Assembly (NCBI RefSeq): GCF_900111605.1
Contig: NZ_FOIA01000014.1
Span: forward strand, 1 to 64,000
Length of the DNA stretch: 64,000 nucleotides
Reading direction: 5' to 3'
Source: Nitrosomonas marina
GTDB lineage: Bacteria > Pseudomonadota > Gammaproteobacteria > Burkholderiales > Nitrosomonadaceae
Positions 50,066 to 59,681 of the stretch are shown in pieces. The position numbers were made by a program, and so were the translations under genes. Each line of letters begins with the position of its first letter. Within the stretch, counting starts at the first letter, position 1. The notes under the pieces were generated by a model that was not told the origin of the DNA, ran no database searches, and was given only the letters and a program-made list of their open reading frames with translations.

Positions 50066-51526
50066 TTATCCAAATACCAACGGAATCAATGTATATGACA
50101 ACCCCGTCACCACAAGAATTGCTATAAGGTTAAGTTTAAAACCTGCCCGAGCCATTTGGGCAATTGTTACCTGGCCCGTTGAATACACGACTGCATTTGG
50201 GGCAGTCGCAACCGGCAGCATAAAGGCACAGCTTGCAGCCATTGCTGTGGGGGCAAACAATAGCATGGGATCAATACCGCTGGAAACAGCCAAAACGCCC
50301 AGTATCGGTAACAACGTAGCGGTTGTAGCAGTATTGCTGGTCAGTTCTGTTAAGAAAATAACCAGTGTTACGAGTACCAGCATCATCAGTATCAAATCGA
50401 GATGCGGCAGTCCTGAAAGGTTTTCGCCAATCCAGACGGCGAGACCGGTATTCTTGATAGCTGCGGCAAGGCTTAATCCGCCGCCGAATAACAACAACAC
50501 ACCCCAGGGTATTTGACTGGCACTCTCCCAGTCCATAAGTGCGGTTTGCTTTTCCCGAACCGGCAACATATCCTGGCCGGCAGGAATAATAAATAACAGT
50601 ACGGCACCGCCAACCGCAATTATGGCATCATTCAGCCACAACACAATCCCAAACTGCTCTTGTATAGGCACCCGCAATATCCATGCTGATGCTATCAGAA
50701 CAAACACGTACGAAAGACGCTTCTCCGGCTGACTCAGTTTACCCAGTTTTCTAAGTTCGTCATAAACTGCTGACAATGAGATACGTTCATCCTGCAAATC
50801 GAAAGCGAAAACCCAACGAGTCAAAACCCACCAAGCTGCAGCTGTCATGATGATAACAACAGGAACGCCAAAAATCATCCAGTCTACAAAGCTGATATCG
50901 ATACCATAATTTTGTTTCATAAAACTGACTACGAACAGATTCGGAGGCGTGCCAATGATGGTACCCAATCCGCCGATACTGGCCGAATAGGCAATTCCTA
51001 AAACCAGGCAGAGGATAAATTTGTGATGCTGGTCGATTTTGTTTTTAACAAGTTCTCCCGCAAGGGATAAAGCGATCGGAATCATCATTAATGTGCTGGC
51101 AGTATTGCTGATCCACATTGACAACAAAGCGGTTGTGCTCATAAATCCAGCAATGAGTGCAGCCGGACTGTCTCCTACACGCACCAGAATATTCAACGCG
51201 ATCCGGCGATGCAAATTCCACTTGGCTAGGCCGGTTGCAATAATAAACCCGCCCATCAGCAAAAAAATTGCCGGGGCCGCATAGGGCGCGGTACTGTCTT
51301 CGATGGGCATGATACCCAGCGCGGGAAACAATATAATCGGCAGCAGCGAAGTTACCGGGATCGGCAAAACTTCGGTGGACCACCACAGCGCCAGCAACAA
51401 AGCCACTCCACTGGTACGCCACGCAGCTTCTGTCATTGCTGCAGGCGCCGGTAATACGATCGTCAACACTAAAAGCCCGACACCAGCGATCAGGCCGATT
51501 TTTTTTGGCTTTGTGAAAGGCAGCAT
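50066..51526 (-). CDS. SLC13/DASS-family anion:Na+ symporter
   Basis: This 486-residue protein has about 12 membrane segments. [65 protein letters not shown], the Na+-site [21 protein letters not shown] and the second [17 protein letters not shown] are DASS/NaDC signatures. Substrates are usually di- or tricarboxylates or sulfate and cannot be decided here. It is divergent from glnA. Confidence 0.93.
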   Translation of the reverse strand: MLPFTKPKKIGLIAGVGLLVLTIVLPAPAAMTEAAWRTSGVALLLALWWSTEVLPIPVTSLLPIILFPALGIMPIEDSTAPYAAPAIFLLMGGFIIATGLAKWNLHRRIALNILVRVGDSPAALIAGFMSTTALLSMWISNTASTLMMIPIALSLAGELVKNKIDQHHKFILCLVLGIAYSASIGGLGTIIGTPPNLFVVSFMKQNYGIDISFVDWMIFGVPVVIIMTAAAWWVLTRWVFAFDLQDERISLSAVYDELRKLGKLSQPEKRLSYVFVLIASAWILRVPIQEQFGIVLWLNDAIIAVGGAVLLFIIPAGQDMLPVREKQTALMDWESASQIPWGVLLLFGGGLSLAAAIKNTGLAVWIGENLSGLPHLDLILMMLVLVTLVIFLTELTSNTATTATLLPILGVLAVSSGIDPMLLFAPTAMAASCAFMLPVATAPNAVVYSTGQVTIAQMARAGFKLNLIAILVVTGLSYTLIPLVFG

Positions 51527-51564
51527 TATTTTTCCAGAGTCGCAAGATTCATATTGAAGTTAGC

Positions 51565-51601
51565 CTAGTACTCTATCAATATCATATTGAAAGAACACTA
51601 G
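51565..51601. mobile_element. Collapsed copy (scar) of the 261-bp element
   Basis: Between two CTAG tetranucleotides (51565-51568 and 51598-51601) stands a 29-bp sequence. It begins with the left end of the 46086-46346 element (TACTCTATCAATAT) and ends with a form of its right end (CAATATCATATTGA then AAGAACA). The two ends share CAATAT, so the interior looks deleted through that short repeat. It lies between the DASS gene and glnA. Confidence 0.65.
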
Positions 51602-51726
51602 CATTATAGTTATATAAGCGGATGTGAGATAATCGCATTATCTCAAAATAAATTCCGACTATAATCAGTAAACCTCCTCATCTTTTCTGTGTATCAAACC
51701 GGCATCAAAAGATTTATCAACCGGTT

Positions 51727-51735
51727 TGGTATAAT
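51727..51735 (+). promoter_or_regulatory. Extended -10 promoter of glnA
   Basis: TGG-TATAAT (51727-51735) is a perfect sigma-70 -10 with the extended TGn motif, 52 bp before the glnA ATG. No good -35 is visible, as is normal for extended -10 promoters. I see no sigma-54 GG/GC pair. Confidence 0.65.
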
Positions 51736-51787
51736 ACTGTCTAATGATTTAATATTTTTTTATAACGATGTTTGCCTGGAGAAAATA

Positions 51788-53197
51788 ATGGCTGTATCTG
51801 ATGTTTTGAAATTGATTCAAGACAGTAAAGTTAAGTTTGTCGATTTGCGCTTTACCGACACCAATGGAAAAGAGCAGCATGTCACTATCCCATCACATAA
51901 TTTTGACGCAGACAAATTCGAAGATGGCCTTCCTTTTGATGGTTCATCGATTGCTGGGTGGAAAAGCATACAGGCCTCCGATATGTTGCTGATTCCAGAT
52001 CCAGACACAGCCAATCTGGATCCGTTTATGGACGATCTCACACTGATTATGACTTGCGACGTCGTTGAACCGGCTGACGGCAAGGGCTATAGCCGTGACC
52101 CTCGATCACTGGCAAAACGTGGTGAAATTTATCTCAAGTCAACCGGTATTGGGGATATTGCCTACTTTGGACCCGAACCGGAATTTTTTATTTTCGATTC
52201 CGTATACTGGCATACCGACATGTCCGGATGTTCGGTCAAAATCGAATCCGAAGAAGCAGCATGGAGCTCGGTGATCAAATATGACAGTGGCAATATTGGT
52301 CATCGTCCCGCAATCAAGGGGGGATATTTTCCGGTTCCACCGGTTGATTCATTGCAAAACATCCGTTCGACCATGTGCCAGACGCTGGAGCAGCTTGGCA
52401 TTCCCGTTGAAGTACACCATCATGAAGTCGCGACAGCGGGTCAGTGCGAAATCGGAACGCGTTTTAACAGTCTGGTTAAACGTGCTGACTGGAATCAGTT
52501 ACTCAAATACGTCGTGCATAATGTTGCACACTCGTATGGCAAAACAGCGACATTTATGCCCAAACCGATCGTGGGAGACAATGGTTCCGGTATGCATGTA
52601 CACCAATCAATCTGGAAAGATGGCGAAAACCTGTTTTCCGGTAACGGTTACGCAGGATTATCGGAAACTGCGCTGTTTTATATCGGCGGGATTTTGAAAC
52701 ATGCCAAAGCGCTCAATGCTATCACCAATCCGGGAACAAATTCCTATAAACGACTGGTCGCGGGGTTTGAAGCGCCCGTAAACATGGCTTATTCGGCAAG
52801 CAACCGTTCTGCTGCAATCCGCATACCACACTCGAACAGTCCTAAAGGCCGACGGATTGAAGTGCGCTTCCCGGACCCGACCGCCAATCCTTATCTTGCT
52901 TTTACTGCCCTGATGATGGCCGGTCTGGATGGTATTCAAAACAAAATCCATCCAGGTGATCCAATGGACAAAAATCTCTATGACCTCCCTCCTGAGGAAG
53001 CGGCCAAAGTACCTAGTACCTGCGCTTCACTCGATGAAGCGCTGGCTAGTCTTGATCAGGACCGTGATTTTCTGATTCGCGGCGGCGTGTTTACGCACGA
53101 CATGATTGATGCATATATACATCTAAAAATGGAAGAAGTCAGACTGTTGCGCACGACTACCCACCCAGTCGAATTTGACATGTACTATAGTTTATAG
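51788..53197 (+). CDS. glnA: Glutamine synthetase, type I
   Basis: The ATG at 51788 ([23 protein letters not shown]) with GGAG upstream gives 469 residues, the normal GSI length. An earlier start at 51689 would precede the promoter. Motifs are [19 protein letters not shown], the metal/ATP parts [14 protein letters not shown] and [32 protein letters not shown], and NLYDLPPEE with the adenylylation tyrosine. It makes glutamine from glutamate and ammonia, so it can be regulated by GlnE. Confidence 0.98.
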   Translation: MAVSDVLKLIQDSKVKFVDLRFTDTNGKEQHVTIPSHNFDADKFEDGLPFDGSSIAGWKSIQASDMLLIPDPDTANLDPFMDDLTLIMTCDVVEPADGKGYSRDPRSLAKRGEIYLKSTGIGDIAYFGPEPEFFIFDSVYWHTDMSGCSVKIESEEAAWSSVIKYDSGNIGHRPAIKGGYFPVPPVDSLQNIRSTMCQTLEQLGIPVEVHHHEVATAGQCEIGTRFNSLVKRADWNQLLKYVVHNVAHSYGKTATFMPKPIVGDNGSGMHVHQSIWKDGENLFSGNGYAGLSETALFYIGGILKHAKALNAITNPGTNSYKRLVAGFEAPVNMAYSASNRSAAIRIPHSNSPKGRRIEVRFPDPTANPYLAFTALMMAGLDGIQNKIHPGDPMDKNLYDLPPEEAAKVPSTCASLDEALASLDQDRDFLIRGGVFTHDMIDAYIHLKMEEVRLLRTTTHPVEFDMYYSL

Positions 53198-53316
53198 CCT
53201 CCCAGTGCGGAAGATACCCGCCAGCCTGCGCAGTTCACATTCAAAGGAAATAAACTATTGACATCTGCTTTATCAAAAGGGCCCGGCAACTGACACCACC
53301 CCGACTGGTACCGACA

Positions 53317-53367
53317 CGGTAAAACAATCAAAAAGAAGAGATTATCGTTCTTTTTTTTGCTTTACCG
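53317..53367 (+). terminator. Terminator of glnA
   Basis: CGGTAAA (53317-53323) pairs with TTTACCG (53361-53367), and AAAAAGAA (53330-53337) pairs with TTCTTTTT (53348-53355). This forms a long imperfect hairpin with an internal T run. Confidence 0.6.
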
Positions 53368-53441
53368 CGCAATCTTAATTGATAAACTGTTGACTGTTTA
53401 ATCAATTTATCGCAACTCGATTTGTTTTCTTGAACAATACT

Positions 53442-53888
53442 ATGAGTAAGCCAGGTATAGTCATTATTTTGATGTGCATGGGTCTGAATAGTCTACCAGA
53501 GCTGGTTGCCGGTTCCACTATTTACAAATATGTTGATCAGGACGGGAATATCACATTTACCAATCGCCCGATAAAAGGCGGAGAAAAACTGCAATCATCG
53601 CAGCAGCCGCCGCAGTCATCCCGTAAGGCTGTACTCCACATACCCAAACAATCTCACAACAATACCGTTCAGATACAAAGCAAACGCGAACTCAAACGGC
53701 GGGAGATTCTCGAACATGAACTGGCCACTGAAATGGTGTTATTCACTGACACTCGAAGAAATCTGTCTTTACTGAATAATGAGGCAGAGCATCAGCTCCA
53801 AAAAGAAAAAATCAAGCAATTACGCAGCAAAATGCTACGTCATAAAAATAATATTACCGCCTTAAAAAAGGAACTTACAAAACTGTAG
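53442..53888 (+). CDS. DUF4124-domain exported protein (first copy)
   Basis: The ATG at 53442 is preferred over a TTG at 53430, giving 148 residues. A signal peptide (KPGIVIILMCMGLNSLPELVAG) is followed by the DUF4124 motif IYKYVDQDGNITFTNRPIKGGEKL and a long, charged coiled-coil tail (RRNLSLLNNEAEHQLQKEKIKQL). DUF4124 proteins are periplasmic and of unknown function. The second copy follows after 22 bp. Confidence 0.85.
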   Translation: MSKPGIVIILMCMGLNSLPELVAGSTIYKYVDQDGNITFTNRPIKGGEKLQSSQQPPQSSRKAVLHIPKQSHNNTVQIQSKRELKRREILEHELATEMVLFTDTRRNLSLLNNEAEHQLQKEKIKQLRSKMLRHKNNITALKKELTKL

Positions 53889-53910
53889 TATACAAATCAG
53901 GTAAACGATT

Positions 53911-54363
53911 ATGAAATCAAGTCATCCCCTCCTGCTGGCAATAATGCTATTGAGCTATTCCGGACAATCTTTCTCGGGTGTTTATAAGCAAGTCGATGAA
54001 CACGGCAATGTTACCTACTCAAATGTCCAATCCAGAGATGCCGAAAAAATCGATCTGCCACCACTCGTTGTCGTTCCTTCAGTTAATAGTGACGGTGTGG
54101 ACTCCAGAATCAGAAATAGACGAGAAAACAAAATTTTAAAAGGACAACGCCAAGAACTCGAGCAGCAAATTGCTGAACAGGCACAACAGCTTGACAAGCT
54201 TAAAAATGAATACAAAGATGGCCAACCAGATCGTTTGGGCAGCGAACGCAATTACCAGAGATATCTGGACCGGGTCGATCGATTGAAAAAAGAAATCGGC
54301 TTTCGCGAAGCCAATTTACAGACTTTGCAGCGCCAACTGGAAGAATTACCGAAACCTAATTAA
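53911..54363 (+). CDS. DUF4124-domain exported protein (second copy)
   Basis: This 150-residue protein has a signal peptide (SSHPLLLAIMLLSYSGQSFSG), the DUF4124 motif VYKQVDEHGNVTYSNVQSRDAEK, and a coiled coil at about residues 75-150 (QRQELEQQIAEQAQQLDKLKNEY). It is clearly a paralogue of its upstream neighbour (same order of parts) and is probably co-transcribed with it. The function is unknown. Confidence 0.88.
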   Translation: MKSSHPLLLAIMLLSYSGQSFSGVYKQVDEHGNVTYSNVQSRDAEKIDLPPLVVVPSVNSDGVDSRIRNRRENKILKGQRQELEQQIAEQAQQLDKLKNEYKDGQPDRLGSERNYQRYLDRVDRLKKEIGFREANLQTLQRQLEELPKPN

Positions 54364-54535
54364 GCACGAAAAGCCACTTTTTGTTAGCTGAGCAGCCGAG
54401 ATGCTCCTATCCCCTGCATCAACATTCACAAACCAGCATTCAGTAAATCATTTGATTTTCTTAGTAAAATACAGCACCATCTGATATGTAAAGAAAAAAT
54501 ACTGTTACCTGTTACGTTTACGGTAGTGATACTGC

Positions 54536-55900
54536 ATGTCCATTCATTCCATTAATCCTGCGACTGGCGAAACTATACATTCATTTCCTGTTCTGCAGAA
54601 CCACGCGATTGAGTCGATCCTGAAAAGTGCCGCAACAGCTCAGTTTCACTGGAAAGCACTGGATTTCAATCAACGATCTGCATATTTCAACAAGCTTGCC
54701 CAGATTCTGCGCCAGTCCCGAGACAAATATGCACATCTGATCACAGAGGAAATGGGCAAATTACTGAAAGAAGCCAGATCAGAAGTGGAAAAATGTGCGC
54801 TGGCTTGTGAATATTATGCTGAACACGCTGCTGCATTTCTGGCTGATGAACCAATTGTATCCGATGCAGGCCGAAGCTACGTTTCATACCAGCCTTTAGG
54901 TGTTGTGTTCTGCATAATGCCCTGGAATTTTCCGTTCTGGCAAGTATTGCGTGCCGCTGCTCCGGCAATGATGGCAGGAAACACTGTTGTTCTGAAGCAT
55001 GCATCAAATGTACCGCGTTGTTCGCTGGCACTGGAAGCGATATTTCGCGAAGCCGATTTTCCTGAAAACACGTTCCGCAGTGTATTAATCACATCTGCTC
55101 AGGTTGAACAGGTCATTGCAAGCGAGCATATCGCTGCGGTCACCTTAACTGGTAGTAAAACCGCGGGACGCAAAGTTGCTGCAGTGGCAGGTCATCATCT
55201 GAAAAAGTGCGTACTTGAGCTCGGCGGTTCAGACCCCTTCGTCATACTTGCAGATGCGGATATTACATTTACAGCGAAACAGGCAGTCATTGGCCGATTT
55301 CAAAATATGGGGCAAAGCTGTATTGCTGCTAAACGTTTCATTATTGTTGAAACAATTGCCGATGAATTCATTTCATCTTTCAAAGATCTGGTCAGCCAGC
55401 TACGGTATGGTGATCCCAAAAATGACGCAACAGATATTGCACCGATGGCCCGCACCGACCTGCGTGCTGACCTGCACAAACAGGTTAAACGCAGCTTATC
55501 CATGGGCGCGAAATTAATTGCGGGCGGCACTTTCATGCAAACGCAGGGAGCCTATTATGTACCAACAATTCTGGACCAGGTGCGCCCAGGAATGCCTGCA
55601 TTTGATGAAGAAATGTTTGGTCCTGTCGCGGCGTTCGTTCGCGCGCGTGATGTTGAGGACGCTGTCGCATTAGCCAACCAGACTCAATTTGGTCTGGGCG
55701 CCAGTATATGGACACAAAACATCACTCAGGGCGAGACAGCGGCAAATGAAATACAGGCAGGCTGTACGTTTATCAACGGTATCGTCAAGAGCGATCCCCG
55801 TCTGCCATTCGGTGGCATCAAACATTCCGGTTTCGGGCGAGAACTGTCCTACCACGGCATTCGGGAATTCGTGAACGTCAAAACGACCTGGATCAAATAA
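54536..55900 (+). CDS. sad: NAD(P)-dependent succinate-semialdehyde dehydrogenase (Sad/YneI type)
   Basis: This 454-residue aldehyde dehydrogenase starts SIHSINPATGETIHSFPVL. It contains GVVFCIMPWNFPFWQVLR, the general-base Glu in KKCVLELGGSDPFVIL and the catalytic Cys in FQNMGQSCIAAKRFIIVE. It ends in GGIKHSGFGRELSYHGIREFVNVKTTWIK. The short N-terminus and the ELGGSDPF block are as in E. coli Sad. The substrate is probably succinate semialdehyde; no GABA genes are near. Confidence 0.88.
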   Translation: MSIHSINPATGETIHSFPVLQNHAIESILKSAATAQFHWKALDFNQRSAYFNKLAQILRQSRDKYAHLITEEMGKLLKEARSEVEKCALACEYYAEHAAAFLADEPIVSDAGRSYVSYQPLGVVFCIMPWNFPFWQVLRAAAPAMMAGNTVVLKHASNVPRCSLALEAIFREADFPENTFRSVLITSAQVEQVIASEHIAAVTLTGSKTAGRKVAAVAGHHLKKCVLELGGSDPFVILADADITFTAKQAVIGRFQNMGQSCIAAKRFIIVETIADEFISSFKDLVSQLRYGDPKNDATDIAPMARTDLRADLHKQVKRSLSMGAKLIAGGTFMQTQGAYYVPTILDQVRPGMPAFDEEMFGPVAAFVRARDVEDAVALANQTQFGLGASIWTQNITQGETAANEIQAGCTFINGIVKSDPRLPFGGIKHSGFGRELSYHGIREFVNVKTTWIK

Positions 55901-56200
55901 CATCGAATTCTATCCGTATCCTTGATCTGATTCGGTGCTGTTAGAGCAGTCATTGCCATCTATTATCATCACATGCCATTAGTAAAATAAAAAATACGTT
56001 TTTCCTCAAGCTGTCAGTGGCTGCTCATAATTTCCTGATTTTGGATCGTGAAATAAAAATCGTCTGAAATAGAAGCTGCCGCCAATGCAGATAAAGAAAC
56101 ACAGGAATTTTTTCTGCTACTATTAGCACACAATTCGATAAACATGATTGATGAATGAATCGCATAATGTTTTGCGCTGCGCAAACGCGATATTACCGAC
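55901..56200. other. Intergenic region upstream of the export operon
   Basis: 300 bp without a recognisable gene. It must carry the promoter of the downstream operon. I see no clear -35/-10 pair or ribosome site for the GTG at 56201. Confidence 0.5.
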
Positions 56201-58372
56201 GTGACCAACCGTCCTGCTTTGAAACATTCCTCCCATACTCTAACTTTTTTTCGTAACCTCGCTGCAGGTGCAGGGCGTGACGTGCCCGATGCGACTATAG
56301 AGAACGCTCTCAGGACCAGTCTCTCGCCGGCTCTTTTTGACGGCTCGACAGACCTGAATATAACCCGGCACCTCGGAACACTCTGTCACAGGCTCGGACT
56401 CACAATCAATCATATCCTGGTCCATCCTGAGGAGGCAGTCAGTCTCGTTTCAACCCACCGGCCTGTCCTGTTAGTGATTCAACGGACACATGGCCGGGAA
56501 CTGATGATGATGCGAGGAGGTAATGAACCGACAATAAAAGTGGATATACTCGACGCCAATCAGCAGCACGAGCTGCATCTGCCACGTATCAATGTCATCA
56601 GGGAACTTGAATTGTCCGATGGCAGGTTACTGGCCGCATTCAGCATCGAGGCAATGGCATGGACTGCCGGGCCACCATCTACAACCACTAAACAGCATCC
56701 ACTTGCGCGGCTCTGGCAATTCGTCGAGCCGGACCGTACCGAAATTCTGATTGTTGTCGGGTTTGCGATAGGCCTTGGCATACTCACACTGGCCATACCG
56801 ATTGCAGTCCAGGCAATGGTCAATTTCGTTGCATTCGGAGGCCTGATGCAGCCATTGATTGTAGTTGGCCTTTTACTGTTATTTTTTCTGGCATTCGCAG
56901 GTGCGATCCGTATTTTCAAGTTTTATACCGTCGAGATTCTGCAAAGGCGGTTATTTGTCCGAGTAGTTTCTGAACTTTCTGCGCGGCTGCCGCGTGTACG
57001 TCGCGAAGCGCTCGATCACAATCAGGGACCGGTACTTGTCAATCGGTTTTTCGAGGTAATAACGATTCAGAAGGCTGGTTCAGCACTGCTGATCGACGGA
57101 CTTGACATCGTGCTGCAGGCAAGCATTGGATTGCTTGTACTTGGATTCTATCATCCCCTGCTGTTGCTGTTCGACGTATTACTGATCTCTTCAATCGTCT
57201 TTATACTGTTTGTCATGGGACGTGGCGCTATACGGACCGCAGTATCGGAATCCACCGCAAAACATGCGGTTGCAGGTGCGCTGGAAGAATTACTTCGAAT
57301 CCCGATTACCTATAAACTCGCCGGTGCATCTGAGTTTGCACGTGCTCGCCTGGCAGAACTTTCCGGCAATTACATCCATGCGAGACGCAATCATTTTCGT
57401 GTTGTATTTCGCCAGCAATGGGGTGCGGTGATCTTGCATACCGTGGCTGCAACCACGCTGCTTACACTCGGCGGTTGGCTGGTGATCGAGGGACAGCTCA
57501 CACTGGGACAGCTTGTTGCCGCCGAGCTGATCGTATCTGTCGCACTGCTGTCATTTGTCAAGTTTGGCAAGCGTCTTGAGGCGTTCTATGATGTTGCAGC
57601 TGCAGCTGACAAGCTGGCCACACTGATGGACCTGCCACTGGAAAAAGACGGCGGCGAGTCGGTCATTCCGAATATTGCTGGAGTCGATCTAGAACTGCGT
57701 CGGGTCTCGTATAAGTATGTGTCAGGTAATGACTGTATCAAGGATTTTTCACTGACGCTCGAACCGAATGCCAAAGTTGCAGTGTCCGGCCCGAGGCGCT
57801 CTGGAAAGAGCACACTGGCAGAACTTGTAACTGGCCTTCGTCACCCGGATTCCGGCGTCGTGCTATTCGATGGTATCGATCTGCGGGATATCGCTGATGT
57901 GTCAATTCGTTCACAGCTCGAACTGGTCAAGGATCTGGAAATCGTCGAAGGAACCATTCTTGACAATATCAGACTCGGACGCTCCGATGTCACCGCCACA
58001 CAAATCCGCAAAATGCTGGAACGATTCGGCATTCTGGAAGAAATCACAGAACTTCCTCATGGATTAAGAACCCCATTATCCTCGACAGGCGCGCCATTGT
58101 CGCGCTCTACAGTACTACTGCTGATGTTGGCGCGTGCTTGTGTTTGCAGTCCGCGGCTGATTGTAATCGACGACACACTGGATCAAATCGATTCCGAATC
58201 GCTTTCCCGCGTCATGACAGTATTGACTGACCCGTCATCGTCCTGGAGTCTGCTCGTTTTCACCAATCGTCCAGATGTGGTCGCGGCGATGGATAAAATT
58301 GTACAGCTTGATTCGCCTGCGCCTCGTGGAAAGGCTGACAGGGAACGTGCTAATAGGACGGACGATGCGTAA
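56201..58372 (+). CDS. ABC exporter (permease-ATPase fusion) with degenerate ATPase motifs
   Basis: The GTG at 56201 gives 723 residues. Residues 1-165 form an N-terminal domain resembling the C39-like region of type I secretion ABC proteins but without a visible catalytic Cys-His pair. Membrane segments run from about 180 to 465. The ATPase domain keeps Walker A (GPRRSGKST near 530). It has K for the Q-loop Gln (ELVKDLEIVEGT), LSRST for LSGGQ near 632, Asp for the Walker-B Glu (LIVIDDTLD near 654) and Asn at the H-loop (FTNRPD). It would export an unknown substrate with the next two genes, with atypical or lost ATP hydrolysis. Confidence 0.88.
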   Translation: MTNRPALKHSSHTLTFFRNLAAGAGRDVPDATIENALRTSLSPALFDGSTDLNITRHLGTLCHRLGLTINHILVHPEEAVSLVSTHRPVLLVIQRTHGRELMMMRGGNEPTIKVDILDANQQHELHLPRINVIRELELSDGRLLAAFSIEAMAWTAGPPSTTTKQHPLARLWQFVEPDRTEILIVVGFAIGLGILTLAIPIAVQAMVNFVAFGGLMQPLIVVGLLLLFFLAFAGAIRIFKFYTVEILQRRLFVRVVSELSARLPRVRREALDHNQGPVLVNRFFEVITIQKAGSALLIDGLDIVLQASIGLLVLGFYHPLLLLFDVLLISSIVFILFVMGRGAIRTAVSESTAKHAVAGALEELLRIPITYKLAGASEFARARLAELSGNYIHARRNHFRVVFRQQWGAVILHTVAATTLLTLGGWLVIEGQLTLGQLVAAELIVSVALLSFVKFGKRLEAFYDVAAAADKLATLMDLPLEKDGGESVIPNIAGVDLELRRVSYKYVSGNDCIKDFSLTLEPNAKVAVSGPRRSGKSTLAELVTGLRHPDSGVVLFDGIDLRDIADVSIRSQLELVKDLEIVEGTILDNIRLGRSDVTATQIRKMLERFGILEEITELPHGLRTPLSSTGAPLSRSTVLLLMLARACVCSPRLIVIDDTLDQIDSESLSRVMTVLTDPSSSWSLLVFTNRPDVVAAMDKIVQLDSPAPRGKADRERANRTDDA

Positions 58373-59681
58373 TTACACAGATTCACGAGCACTCGCGCCA
58401 CTGTACAGCGTAGAGTTTTCTCGTTGGATCCGGCCAGCCGGGATCGCACTTTTCAGTTTGTTCATAATAGCCCCTGCAGTCGCATTATTCGCTCCGTGGC
58501 AGCAGAATGTCTCTGGATCGGGGCGGGTTTCAGCGTTCACGCCGCTCGACCGGCCTCAGGAAGTGCAGGCGCCTGTTACCGGACGGGTCGTAGACGTTTT
58601 CGTGGGTGAAGCTGAAGCAGTTGTCAGAGGTGATCCGTTATTACGCCTGGTCGACATTGATCCAAAGAAGATTACGCGTCTCGAAGCAAAGCTGGAAGCG
58701 ACCCGCAAAGACCTTCAATACACCGTCCAGAATATCTCAACTTATGAAGCACAAATGTCAATTCTGGGCAATGCCCGCGACCTTGCTGTCAAGGCATTCA
58801 CGGCCAAGGTGGAGATCGCCGAAGAACAATTACGCTCGGCCCGGCAGCGGCTGCGGGCAGCACAGGCTGAACGCGATTTTGCACGAGAACAGGAAATGCG
58901 GATAGCGCGACTGTCGCCCGAATTTGTCGAAGAAATCAAACTGCTTGAGGCAATTGCGCAACGCAAACGTACGGAAGCCGCAGCCGCAAGCGCCAAAGCC
59001 GATGTTGAAGCTGCCAAAGCTTCGCATCGTAATGCTATCGCTGAGCTCGGCGAAGAGCGCGAAATTGCCAATGCCAAACTGGAAGAAGCCCGCGCAAAAA
59101 TGCAAGAATCATCGTCCAAAGCCGCTGAAATCCGTGCGAAAATCGCCGATCTTGAAGGTGAACTGCGCGCACAACAGACGCAGATGGTCACAGCACCGCG
59201 CAATGGACGGGTTTTTCGTCTGCGCGTCAATACTGAATCCTCGATCGTTAAGCAGGGCCAGGTGCTCCTTCAGATTGTCCCGGTTGCGCACCAACCGGCT
59301 GTCGAGTTGTGGGTACGCGGTGTTGATGCGCCGCTAATTCAACCTGGACGCAAAGTCCGCCTGCAATTCGAAGGGTGGCCTGCAATACAGTTCGTCGGTT
59401 GGCCATCGGTCGCCGTCGGGACTTTTGGTGGTATCGTTTCTCTCGTCGATCCAACTGACAGCGGACACGGCCGCTTCCGGCTTCTCATCGTACCTGATCC
59501 CGATGACCAACCCTGGCCCGACGAGCAGTGGCTTCGTCAGGGGGTTCGCGCCAAAGGCTGGGTGCTGCTCAACGAAGTAGCACTATGGTATGAGCTTTGG
59601 CGCCAACTGAACGGCTTCCCACCCGTAATCGCATTATCCGAACCTGACTCGAAAAACATTGACTCAGCAAAGCCGCAATGA
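58365..59681 (+). CDS. HlyD-family membrane-fusion adaptor
   Basis: The ATG at 58365 overlaps the end of the ABC gene by 8 bp; 438 residues. One membrane helix (about 27-50, AGIALFSLFIIAPAVALFAP) is followed by the lipoyl half-motif VQAPVTGRVVDVFVGEAEAVVRGDPLLRL. A long Ala/Glu/Arg-rich coiled coil (about 105-270) leads to the second lipoyl half and barrel (QMVTAPRNGRVFRLRVNTESSIVKQGQVLLQI). It would link the inner-membrane ABC protein to the outer-membrane channel. Its stop overlaps the next start (ATGA). Confidence 0.92.
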   Translation: MRNYTDSRALAPLYSVEFSRWIRPAGIALFSLFIIAPAVALFAPWQQNVSGSGRVSAFTPLDRPQEVQAPVTGRVVDVFVGEAEAVVRGDPLLRLVDIDPKKITRLEAKLEATRKDLQYTVQNISTYEAQMSILGNARDLAVKAFTAKVEIAEEQLRSARQRLRAAQAERDFAREQEMRIARLSPEFVEEIKLLEAIAQRKRTEAAAASAKADVEAAKASHRNAIAELGEEREIANAKLEEARAKMQESSSKAAEIRAKIADLEGELRAQQTQMVTAPRNGRVFRLRVNTESSIVKQGQVLLQIVPVAHQPAVELWVRGVDAPLIQPGRKVRLQFEGWPAIQFVGWPSVAVGTFGGIVSLVDPTDSGHGRFRLLIVPDPDDQPWPDEQWLRQGVRAKGWVLLNEVALWYELWRQLNGFPPVIALSEPDSKNIDSAKPQ

